Of a stretch of 64,000 nucleotides of DNA, positions 53,849 to 61,296 are shown piece by piece. Made by a program: the position numbers and the translations under genes. The stretch's first letter is position 1. Each line of letters opens with the position of its first letter. Source of the stretch: Arthrobacter oryzae (GTDB lineage: Bacteria; Actinomycetota; Actinomycetes; Actinomycetales; Micrococcaceae); contig NZ_CP132204.1 of NCBI RefSeq assembly GCF_030718995.1, positions 1,116,001-1,180,000 on the forward strand. The letters are read 5' to 3'. The notes beneath the pieces were generated by a model. The model was given only the letters and a program-made list of their open reading frames with translations. It was not told where the DNA came from and made no database searches.

Positions 53849-53949
53849 ACCCTCTCTCACTTCCTGCAACAAAAACCGGAACCGTCTCTCACTGTCTTGA
53901 CGAAAGTGAGAGAGGGTTCCGGTTTTTTGGGTCAAAAGTGAGAGAGCGT
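53849..53949. repeat. Mirror repeat array 2 (32-bp pitch, 2 forward and 2 reverse units)
   Basis: Forward cores ACCCTCTCTCACT and ACCGTCTCTCACT start at 53849 and 53881 (32 bp). Reverse cores AGTGAGAGAGGGT and AGTGAGAGAGCGT end at 53917 and 53949 (32 bp). It sits between the convergent cotH remnant and deacetylase gene. Confidence 0.92.
53871..53928. terminator. Strong bidirectional terminator in array 2
   Basis: 23-bp inverted repeat (53871-53893 and 53905-53927) with one mismatch and an 11-nt loop. The left arm begins AAAAACCGG and the right arm ends CCGGTTTTTT, so each direction has an A-lead/stem/T-tail arrangement. It separates convergent transcripts. Confidence 0.85.
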
Positions 53950-53957
53950 CCCTGGGG

Positions 53958-54923
53958 TTAGAGGCGGGACCGGTCGGAGGCCAGTGCCGGCTGGCGCACC
54001 TGGGCCGGGGTGAAGCGGGCTCCGGCGTCGGGGAAGCCTGGCACCTCGATGCGGGCGTGGCTGTGGACCTCGGTGACGGTGTCCCGCGTGTGCTCGGCGA
54101 TCTTGGCCATGGTGGTGACCCACATGCCGTCCATGGCCTTGACCCGGCTGATCAGCTGTTCCAGGGCCACGGCCTTGGAGGGCCGGCCGGAGATGAACGG
54201 GTGGTTGGTCAGCACGAAGCAACTCCCGGCCGCATGGTGGGCCTCCGCCTCCAGCATCCACATTTCCAGGACCTTGGCGGGGCTTTCGATCACTCCGCTG
54301 CCGGTAACCCCGGGGTAGAAGGCGTACTGCTCCCAGTCGTCCAGCGCCCAGTCCACCGGGATTTCCACCAGGTCCCGGGAATCGCCCTCGGCGACGCTGA
54401 AGCGGTACGGCGCGTCGCCGTCGAGCAGGCTGGAATCGTAGAGGAAGCCGCGGTCCGCGAGGAGCGCCGGCGAGTGCCAGTTCAGCTCCCACCAGGGAGC
54501 GCGGTAGCCCACCGGCCGGACGCCGGCGACCTTGGCCAGTGCCTCCAGCCCGCGGTCGATGTACCGCGCCTCGGTGGCGGCATCGATCCCCTGCATGGGT
54601 TCGTGCAAGTAGCCGTGGTGGGCGATCTCATGGCCCGCGTCCACGATCCGGCGTACCACATCCGGGTAGCTTTCGGCCGTGAATCCGGGGATGAAGAAGG
54701 TTGCCTGCACGTCCTGGCGGTCCAGGATCTGCAGCAGCCGCGGCACCGCGACCTTGGGCCCGTAGGACTGGTGGGTCATGAGGGACATCCGGCGCGTGCT
54801 GGTGGGATCGTGAGCGATGGTGCATGACTCCGCATCCACATCGAACGTGAAGGATGCGGCCGCCCGGTAACCTTCGGGCCAGGAGATGGGATGGGCGGAG
54901 TCCGGGAAACCGGGGAATTCCAT
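53958..54923 (-). CDS. Polysaccharide-deacetylase-family hydrolase
   Basis: 321 residues from ATG 54923 (AGAAAGGAAAAC upstream). NodB-type fold: first Asp in TFDVDAESCT, metal histidines in GHEIAHHGYLHEPM (H-x-x-x-H), then RAPWWELNWHSP, DSSLLDGDAPYRF, and LTNHPFISGRPSK near the end. The family includes peptidoglycan and chitin deacetylases and also the cofactor-free allantoinase PuuE. Its position directly after an NCS1 purine/allantoin-type permease and near PucR favours an amide/ureide hydrolase, but this is inference. No signal peptide, so it acts inside the cell. Confidence 0.85.
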   Translation of the reverse strand: MEFPGFPDSAHPISWPEGYRAAASFTFDVDAESCTIAHDPTSTRRMSLMTHQSYGPKVAVPRLLQILDRQDVQATFFIPGFTAESYPDVVRRIVDAGHEIAHHGYLHEPMQGIDAATEARYIDRGLEALAKVAGVRPVGYRAPWWELNWHSPALLADRGFLYDSSLLDGDAPYRFSVAEGDSRDLVEIPVDWALDDWEQYAFYPGVTGSGVIESPAKVLEMWMLEAEAHHAAGSCFVLTNHPFISGRPSKAVALEQLISRVKAMDGMWVTTMAKIAEHTRDTVTEVHSHARIEVPGFPDAGARFTPAQVRQPALASDRSRL

Positions 54924-54938
54924 GGTCCGTTTTCCTTT

Positions 54939-56492
54939 CTAGAGTGAGATGGCGGTGGGTGCCGGGCGGACTGCCGCTTCAGTGGGGGCCGCTTCAGGGG
55001 CGGCCGCTTCCTGGGCGGCTACCGGGACCGGAGCGGATCCGGCGTGGGCCAGAAATTTGCGGTGGACCCGGGGCCCGAGAACCGCGTAGCTGACGGCGCT
55101 GCTGACTCCGCCGGCCAGCCAGGACAGATCCCAGCCGCCCAGGGCCACGGCGATGGGGCCCTGCATGGCGGGGACAAGTCCGTACATGAACAGCCAGGTG
55201 GAGAAGATGCCCACCAGGAGCGATACGATGCCCGCCCAGTTGACGCCGGGGAGGCGCCTGGTGCCCACACCGTCGAAGAGGCGTGCGGTCTCGCCGGGCC
55301 AGCGCTTCTCGATCCAGAAGTAGTGCACCAGCATCACGCCGCCCCAGGCAGCCACCCAAGCCACGAGGCCGATCAGCCAGGCGTCCAGCACGGCGGCGAA
55401 ATCCTCCTGGAAGATGAAGAAGACGACGGCGATCAGCGAGAAGACGCCGACGAAGAGGTTGAGCTTGCGGCGGCTGATGGTGATGTCAAGTGCCTGTGTG
55501 GCAACGGAGAAGGTGTAGATGTTCAGGATGTTCGTGGCGATGGGTCCGTGCAGGACCATCAGGAGGACAGGGAGTGCCAGGACACCGAAGTTCTGGACAA
55601 TGAGCTTTCCGGGGTCAATCTCGCCGCTGTTGGTGGCCAGGCTGGCACCAAGGATGCCGAGCCAGACGACGGGGATGAACTGGCCCAGGACTGAGGCGAG
55701 GTAGACCTTCTTCTTGGGCACTTCGGTGCTCACGAAGCGGGAGTAGTCGGCGGCGTAGGTGAACCAGGTGATGCCCCAGCCGATGCCGATGGCAGTCATG
55801 ACAGCGCTCATCGCGGCGATCCGCTCCGACCCTTCAAGGATGTTGCCGGCAGGACCGGCGTAGCCCCAGTCGATCTTCATGCCGAACCAGGCGACGGCGG
55901 ACATGACAGCAAGAATGATGATGGTGGGCGGCACTGTCCACTTTTCAAACGCTGCGATGGCCTTGTAGCCGAACCAGGCGATGGCTACCTGCGCGGCCAT
56001 AATGGCCGTGGCCACGCCGATCTTCCACGCATAGTTCTGCGCTGTCGGATCAACCCAGCCAAGGGTACCGAACAAGGCCATGACCAGGTCGAGGATGATC
56101 CAGGTGTTGACAGCGCACCAGCCGATGACCAGCAACGCCTGGATGGCGGCGGGCAGGTAGTTTCCGCGCCTGCCGAATGCTGCCCGGGCGAGCACCATGC
56201 CCGTGGCCCCGGTCTTCTGGCCGAGCAGGACGAAGCAGCCGAACAGCAGCATTCCGATCAGGTTCCCCAAGACCAGAACGGTGACCGTGTCGGCAAAGCC
56301 AAGGCCCAGGTGGATGCCCAGTGCGCCGAGCACCCAGTTGATGGGTGCGAGGTTGGCGCCTGCCCAGATCCAGAACTGCCCGGACACCTTCCGGGTCCGC
56401 TGGGATTCGGGGATGGGCTGAAGCCAGGCTTCGACGTCTTCGCCGGCTACGGGCGCTTGGCCGGCCGGTGCTGCAGTGGAGTTGTTATGCAT
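54939..56492 (-). CDS. NCS1-family purine/cytosine/allantoin-type permease
   Basis: 517 residues from ATG 56492 with a GGAGG site. About 12 membrane helices with NCS1 features: N-terminal RKVSGQFWIWAGANLAPINW, then GLGFADTVTVLVLGNLIGML, GATGMVLARAAFGRRGNYLP, and later FTYAADYSRFVS. It probably imports a purine, allantoin, hydantoin or pyrimidine base with sodium or protons. It is divergent from a PucR regulator and 15 nt upstream of the deacetylase-like hydrolase gene, with which it is likely cotranscribed. Confidence 0.9.
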   Translation of the reverse strand: MHNNSTAAPAGQAPVAGEDVEAWLQPIPESQRTRKVSGQFWIWAGANLAPINWVLGALGIHLGLGFADTVTVLVLGNLIGMLLFGCFVLLGQKTGATGMVLARAAFGRRGNYLPAAIQALLVIGWCAVNTWIILDLVMALFGTLGWVDPTAQNYAWKIGVATAIMAAQVAIAWFGYKAIAAFEKWTVPPTIIILAVMSAVAWFGMKIDWGYAGPAGNILEGSERIAAMSAVMTAIGIGWGITWFTYAADYSRFVSTEVPKKKVYLASVLGQFIPVVWLGILGASLATNSGEIDPGKLIVQNFGVLALPVLLMVLHGPIATNILNIYTFSVATQALDITISRRKLNLFVGVFSLIAVVFFIFQEDFAAVLDAWLIGLVAWVAAWGGVMLVHYFWIEKRWPGETARLFDGVGTRRLPGVNWAGIVSLLVGIFSTWLFMYGLVPAMQGPIAVALGGWDLSWLAGGVSSAVSYAVLGPRVHRKFLAHAGSAPVPVAAQEAAAPEAAPTEAAVRPAPTAISL

Positions 56493-56600
56493 GGGGGCCT
56501 CCGTAGGGGGAATGGGGATACGTCCAGATTATGTGTTCCAAGCCACACCCAACAAGATACGATGTGTATATCAGAACCGTCCTTTGCGTTACGGAGCGTC

Positions 56601-58211
56601 ATGCCAATCAAGCTCGATGAAGTCCTGAATCACGCCACCCTCACGGCCGCGGATCCGGTGATCCGCGCCGGTGCCGCCGCAGTGGCCGGTACGCAGTTGC
56701 GGTGGGTGCACTCCAGTGAGGTTTTGGACATCGCACCTTTACTTAGCGGCGGTGAGCTGCTCCTCACCGGCGGCGATGCGCTGGTCACGGCCTCGGACGC
56801 GCGCCGCGTGGAGTACGTGCGGCAGCTCGCTGAGCGCGGGGTGGGCGCGCTGGTGGTGGAAACGGGCCAGCGGCTCGCTTCCCTTCCGTCCTCCATGGTG
56901 CGGGCAGCGGAGGAAGCCGGGCTGCCCCTCATTGAGTTCCGCAAAGTGGTGCCGTTTGTGGGCATCATGCAGGCCATCAACTCCATGCTGGTCAGCGAAT
57001 CAGTGACGCACCTTCGCCGCGCTGACGAGGCCAGCCACGAAATGGCCGTTGAACTGGCCCACGGCAGCAGCCTGGACCAGATCCTTGCCGTACTGGCCGG
57101 CATCATCGGCGCAACGCTGGAGCTTAGGTCCGTGTCCGGCGTGACGCTCGGCAGCGCGGGTCCCGAAGGCGCTGGCCCCGGCGGCGCCGGCTCACCGCCG
57201 GAGGACGCCGGATCACGGCCGGAGGACGCCGGCCACGGTTCGGTCTCCGAACACCAGCCCGGCACAGAGGGGCACGGAACTGACGGCGCCCTGATTAACA
57301 TCGATGTGCCGGTCCGCGGCGTGCCGTCGGCCAGGCTGATCATCAACGTCCCGGCCGACGGCGACGTCAACCTGGCGCGCGTCGCCGGCGGGCGGTGCGT
57401 GGATATCCTTTCGCTCGCGCTGCTGCAGCGGATGCCGCCGGGGCTGAAGGAAGTGGCGGGGACGGCACTGTTGCGGGCAGTCAGTTCCGGCAGCCAGCCG
57501 TGGCGGCTCCAACAGCTCTCCCCCGCCGCCGGGATTCCGGCCGCCGCAACGATGGTGGCCGTCGTCGTCCGGACCTCCACGTCACAGCAATTGCGGGCAG
57601 CCATGGACAAGATCCTGAAGAGGACGGCCCAGCAGAGCGCCAGCTACGTTGACAACGCGGAGCTCCTGGCGCTTGCGGCCCTGCCGTTTGACGGGGCGGC
57701 GGCGGCCCGGACCGAACTCGTGTCCGCCTTGCAGGAACTGCCGGTTGAACCCGGAACGATGACGGCGGTTGGCCCGCTGGCGGCCGGAATCGAAGACGCA
57801 CCGTGGTCGCTGTCGGAGGCGAAGATTGCCCTGGACCTTGCCTCGAGCGGGACGCTGACGGCGGCGGTGCCGCCTTCGGACACTGACGGTGTGGTGCTCG
57901 ACGTCGAAAATCTCGCCGTGGAGCGGTTGGCGGCGCAGCACCTGGGCCAGGGCCCGCGGCAGGATTTTGTCCGCCGGCAGCTGGGACCCGTGCTGGACCA
58001 CGACGCCCGGCGGAACTCCCGGCTGCTCCAGACCCTGTCCATCTGGCTCGACTCGGGCTGCAATACAGCGCAGGCCGCCCGGGAACTGCATGTGGAGCGG
58101 CAGTCCATGCACCACCGGCTGCAGCGGATTTTTGAGTTGTGCGGCGGCGATCCGCGCGGGTCCGGCCGGCTCGCCGCGCTGCACCTGGCCACCCGGCTGG
58201 CCGCGTTGTAG
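56601..58211 (+). CDS. PucR-family transcriptional regulator
   Basis: 536 residues from ATG 56601. The N-terminal PucR domain (residues 1-125) has LRWVHSSEVLDIAPLLSGGE then LLLTGGDALVTASDARRVEY. A Gly/Pro/Ser-rich linker lies near 195-240 (several PPEDAG-type repeats). The C-terminal HTH_30 (residues about 480-530) reads SIWLDSGCNTAQAARELHVE then RQSMHHRLQRIFELCG. PucR-type proteins control purine and nitrogen catabolism. The open frame upstream to 56310 overlaps the divergent permease gene and is not used. Likely regulates the permease-hydrolase pair. Confidence 0.9.
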   Translation: MPIKLDEVLNHATLTAADPVIRAGAAAVAGTQLRWVHSSEVLDIAPLLSGGELLLTGGDALVTASDARRVEYVRQLAERGVGALVVETGQRLASLPSSMVRAAEEAGLPLIEFRKVVPFVGIMQAINSMLVSESVTHLRRADEASHEMAVELAHGSSLDQILAVLAGIIGATLELRSVSGVTLGSAGPEGAGPGGAGSPPEDAGSRPEDAGHGSVSEHQPGTEGHGTDGALINIDVPVRGVPSARLIINVPADGDVNLARVAGGRCVDILSLALLQRMPPGLKEVAGTALLRAVSSGSQPWRLQQLSPAAGIPAAATMVAVVVRTSTSQQLRAAMDKILKRTAQQSASYVDNAELLALAALPFDGAAAARTELVSALQELPVEPGTMTAVGPLAAGIEDAPWSLSEAKIALDLASSGTLTAAVPPSDTDGVVLDVENLAVERLAAQHLGQGPRQDFVRRQLGPVLDHDARRNSRLLQTLSIWLDSGCNTAQAARELHVERQSMHHRLQRIFELCGGDPRGSGRLAALHLATRLAAL

Positions 58212-58225
58212 CCAGGCATGGCAGG

Positions 58226-58360
58226 GACGCTCTCTCACTTAACGCACGAAAAAACGGGACGCTCTCTCACTTAACGCAGAAAAAGCCGGGACGCTCTCTC
58301 ACTTCCCCCAAAGAAGTGAGAGAGCGTCCCGGTAGGACCGGCAGGAAGTGAGAGAGCGTC
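58226..58360. repeat. Mirror repeat array 3 (32-bp pitch, 3 forward and 2 reverse units)
   Basis: Forward cores GACGCTCTCTCACTT start at 58226, 58258 and 58290 (32-bp steps). The central part is a perfect 20-bp inverted repeat (58286-58305 and 58313-58332, 7-nt loop). Reverse cores end at 58328 and 58360 (32 bp). It separates convergent pucR and purU and probably also terminates both. Confidence 0.92.
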
Positions 58361-58384
58361 CCGGTAATGGCAGGGCGGACGTAG

Positions 58385-59284
58385 TTAGCGGAGCACTACC
58401 GTCCGGTTGCCGCGCAGGATGACCCGGCCTTCGCAGTGCCAGCGGACCGCGTTGGACAACGCCTTGCACTCGGTGTCGCGCCCGGCCGCCACCAAGTCTT
58501 CCGGACCGTACGTGTGGTCCACCTCCACCACCTGCTGGGCGATGATGGGCCCCTCATCCAGCTCGCCGTTGACGTAGTGCGCCGTGGCACCCACCGTTTT
58601 CACGCCGCGGGCGTAGGCCTGGTGGTACGGCTTGGCGCCCTTGAAACTGGGCAGGAACGAGTGGTGGATGTTGATGGCACGCCCGTCCAGCTTGCGGGTG
58701 AGCCCGTCGCTGAGGACCTGCATGTAGCGGGCCAGCACCACCAGTTCCACGTCGTACTCGTCCACCAGTTCCAGCAGCCGAGCTTCGGCCTCGGGCTTGG
58801 TGGCCGCGGTGACGGGCACGTGGAAGAACGGGATGCCGTGCCATTCCACCAATGTCTGGTGGTCGGTGTGGTTCGAGACCACTGCCACCACGTCCACCGG
58901 CAGTTCGCCGATCCTGGCGCGGAACAGCAGGTCGTTGAGGCAGTGCCCGAACTTGGACACCATGATCAGCACCTTGCGCTTGGCGCCATTCGGCTCCAGC
59001 CGCCAGCTCATCCCGAAGCGTTCAGCCACCGGGGCGAAAGCGGTCCGCAGCGTATCCGCGGTGGAGGCGTCGCCGTCGGACGCGAAGTGCACCCGCATGA
59101 AGAAGTGCCCTTCGGAACGTTCGCCGTACTGCTGGTTGTCGATGATGTCGCAGCCGTGTTCCAGCAGGAAACCGGAGACGGCGTGGACGATGCCCGGTGA
59201 CTCGCGGCAGTCCAGGGTCAGGACATGCTCAACGGTGGTGGCCGGGTCGGGACGGGATGACGTTTCAGTCTGGATGGCAGTCAT
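58385..59284 (-). CDS. purU: Formyltetrahydrofolate deformylase
   Basis: 299 residues from ATG 59284. N-terminal ACT domain (LTLDCRESPGIVHAVSGFLL, HGCDIIDNQQYGERSEGHFF) and C-terminal formyltransferase fold with VLIMVSKFGHCLNDLLFRAR, NHTDHQTLVEWHGIPFFHV, and the signature INIHHSFLPSFKGAKPYHQA plus GATAHYVNGELDEGPIIAQ. It hydrolyses 10-formyl-THF to formate and THF. In sarcosine operons it helps keep free THF available for sarcosine oxidase. Three nucleotides after the sdaA stop. Confidence 0.93.
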   Translation of the reverse strand: MTAIQTETSSRPDPATTVEHVLTLDCRESPGIVHAVSGFLLEHGCDIIDNQQYGERSEGHFFMRVHFASDGDASTADTLRTAFAPVAERFGMSWRLEPNGAKRKVLIMVSKFGHCLNDLLFRARIGELPVDVVAVVSNHTDHQTLVEWHGIPFFHVPVTAATKPEAEARLLELVDEYDVELVVLARYMQVLSDGLTRKLDGRAINIHHSFLPSFKGAKPYHQAYARGVKTVGATAHYVNGELDEGPIIAQQVVEVDHTYGPEDLVAAGRDTECKALSNAVRWHCEGRVILRGNRTVVLR

Positions 59285-59287
59285 GGC

Positions 59288-60661
59288 TCAGCACTCAATC
59301 ACGTTGACGGCGAGGCCTCCGCGGGAGGTCTCCTTGTACTTGGTTTTCATGTCGGCTCCTGTTTCGCGCATCGTTTTGATGGCTTTGTCGAGGGACACCT
59401 TGTGGCTGCCGTCCCCGTGCAGGGCAAGGCGGGCGGCGTTGATGGCTTTCACACTGGCAATGGCGTTGCGTTCGATGCAGGGGATCTGCACCAGGCCGCC
59501 CACGGGGTCGCAGGTCAGGCCGAGGTTGTGTTCGATGCCCACTTCGGCGGCGTTCTCCACCTGTTCGGGTGTGCCACCGAGGACCTCGCACAGGCCGGCC
59601 GCGGCCATGGAGCAGGCCGAGCCCACCTCGCCCTGGCAGCCGACTTCCGCGCCGGAGATGGAGGCGTTGATCTTGAACAGGATCCCGACGGCGGCCGCGG
59701 CCAGCAGGAAGCGGACCACACCGTCGTCGTCGGCTCCGGGAACAAACTTGGTGTAGTAGTGCAGCACCGCAGGAACGATCCCGGCCGCGCCGTTGGTGGG
59801 AGCGGTGACGATCCGCCCGCCGGCGGCGTTTTCCTCGTTCACTGCGAGGGCGAACAGGTTCACCCATTCCATCGCCCGGAGCGGATCGGTCACGCCGGTG
59901 TCCGCGGTCAGGGTCTTGAACAACGACGGCGCCCGGCGCCTGACGTTGAGCCCGCCGGGAAGGATCCCTTCCGCGGCGCAGCCGTTGTCCACGCATTCGC
60001 GCATGACGGCCCAGAGTTTCAGCAGTTCCGCGCGGAGTTCGGCTTCGCTGCGCCACACGAGCTCGTTGGCGAGCATGACGTCGGAGATGGACATGCCCTC
60101 GCGCTTGCAGATCGCGAGGAGTTCGTCGGCCGTGGTGAAGGGGTATGGCAGCGGCGTGTCGTCCGCGACCACTTTGTCTCCGGCGTCGGCGTCCCCGTCA
60201 ACGACGAAGCCGCCGCCAATGGAGTAGAAGCTTCGTTCGCTGAGGACGGCGCCTTTGTGGTCCAGCGCGCGGAAGGTCATGCCGTTGGGGTGGGCGGGCA
60301 GGGACTTGCGGCGGTGCAGCACCACGTCCTCGTCCCAGTTGAAGTCCACCCGGTGGTCCCCGCCGATCCGGAGTTCGGCGTCGAGCGCGGCGGCGGCCAC
60401 CTGGTCGTCGGCGGTGGAGGTGTCCACGGTTTCCGGGTCCTGGCCCTGGAGCCCGAGCACTACGGCTTTGTCGGAGCCGTGGCCCCGGCCGGTGGCGCCG
60501 AGCGATCCGAACAGTTCGGCCTGGACCCGTGTAGTGGCGCTCAGGTGGCCGTCACCTTTGAGCCCCTCGGCGAACAGTTTCGCCGCCCGCATCGGGCCGA
60601 CCGTGTGTGACGACGACGGCCCGATGCCAACGGAGAAGAGGTCCAGGGCGCTCAGCGCCAT
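59288..60661 (-). CDS. sdaA: L-serine ammonia-lyase (iron-sulfur type)
   Basis: 457 residues from ATG 60661. Single-chain L-serine dehydratase: beta domain with [20 protein letters not shown], and alpha domain with iron-sulfur-type cysteines in [38 protein letters not shown], and the C-terminal [12 protein letters not shown]. It converts serine to pyruvate and ammonia. Its start overlaps the stop of soxG, giving direct coupling. It links sarcosine-derived serine to central carbon metabolism. Confidence 0.93.
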   Translation of the reverse strand: MALSALDLFSVGIGPSSSHTVGPMRAAKLFAEGLKGDGHLSATTRVQAELFGSLGATGRGHGSDKAVVLGLQGQDPETVDTSTADDQVAAAALDAELRIGGDHRVDFNWDEDVVLHRRKSLPAHPNGMTFRALDHKGAVLSERSFYSIGGGFVVDGDADAGDKVVADDTPLPYPFTTADELLAICKREGMSISDVMLANELVWRSEAELRAELLKLWAVMRECVDNGCAAEGILPGGLNVRRRAPSLFKTLTADTGVTDPLRAMEWVNLFALAVNEENAAGGRIVTAPTNGAAGIVPAVLHYYTKFVPGADDDGVVRFLLAAAAVGILFKINASISGAEVGCQGEVGSACSMAAAGLCEVLGGTPEQVENAAEVGIEHNLGLTCDPVGGLVQIPCIERNAIASVKAINAARLALHGDGSHKVSLDKAIKTMRETGADMKTKYKETSRGGLAVNVIEC

Positions 60662-61296
60662 CAGGGCACCTCGGGGGAGGCGTATTCCCTCATGGCGTCC
60701 AGGAGCCAGCGGCCCAGGTAGTCCGCGAACGAAGCCCGCGGGAAGAGCCGGAAGCTGTCCTCGCCGGACTTCAGCAGGACCACCGGGATGTTGCCCACCT
60801 CGGTGTTCAGCGCAGTTCCGGGCGTGAAGCTGCGGGGGTGCAGGTCCAGCGCACAGCCCTTCTCCAGGACGGCGCGGGCGCGCGGTCCGGCGAGTTCGAA
60901 CGTGGTGCGGTTGGCGGAGAGGTCCACCACCTGTCCCGGAGCGTCGCCCAGGGCGGCTACGAGGGAGCCGATCAGGTTGCCGCCGAGGGAGTCGTGGGCT
61001 TCTTCCGGTGCCACCGCCAGGAACTCGGCGGGGCCGAGCCAGAGGACGCTGACGTCCTCCGTGCCGGCCACTTCGCCGCAGCGTGCCGGCAGGCCGCCGG
61101 CGACGGAGGCGATACGTGCTCCTTCCTCGGAGCGGGGGTCCACGCGGATCCCGGCCATGGTCTGGAACGGGCCTTCCTTCAGGACAACCGTTCCTTCCAC
61201 GGAGCCGGCTTCCAGCGCGGCGGCCAGGTGTGAGGCCGGGCTGCGGCGGATGTCCCGGAGTCCATTGATGCCTGTCAGTGCTGCTGTGTTAGCCAT
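60661..61296 (-). CDS. soxG: Sarcosine oxidase gamma subunit
   Basis: 211 residues from ATG 61296, overlapping soxA by 8 nt. Characteristic motif run [99 protein letters not shown] and [20 protein letters not shown]. The gamma subunit belongs to the T-protein-like fold and is needed for assembly of the heterotetramer. Operon position after soxA is as in known Arthrobacter and Corynebacterium sarcosine oxidases. Confidence 0.92.
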   Translation of the reverse strand: MANTAALTGINGLRDIRRSPASHLAAALEAGSVEGTVVLKEGPFQTMAGIRVDPRSEEGARIASVAGGLPARCGEVAGTEDVSVLWLGPAEFLAVAPEEAHDSLGGNLIGSLVAALGDAPGQVVDLSANRTTFELAGPRARAVLEKGCALDLHPRSFTPGTALNTEVGNIPVVLLKSGEDSFRLFPRASFADYLGRWLLDAMREYASPEVP

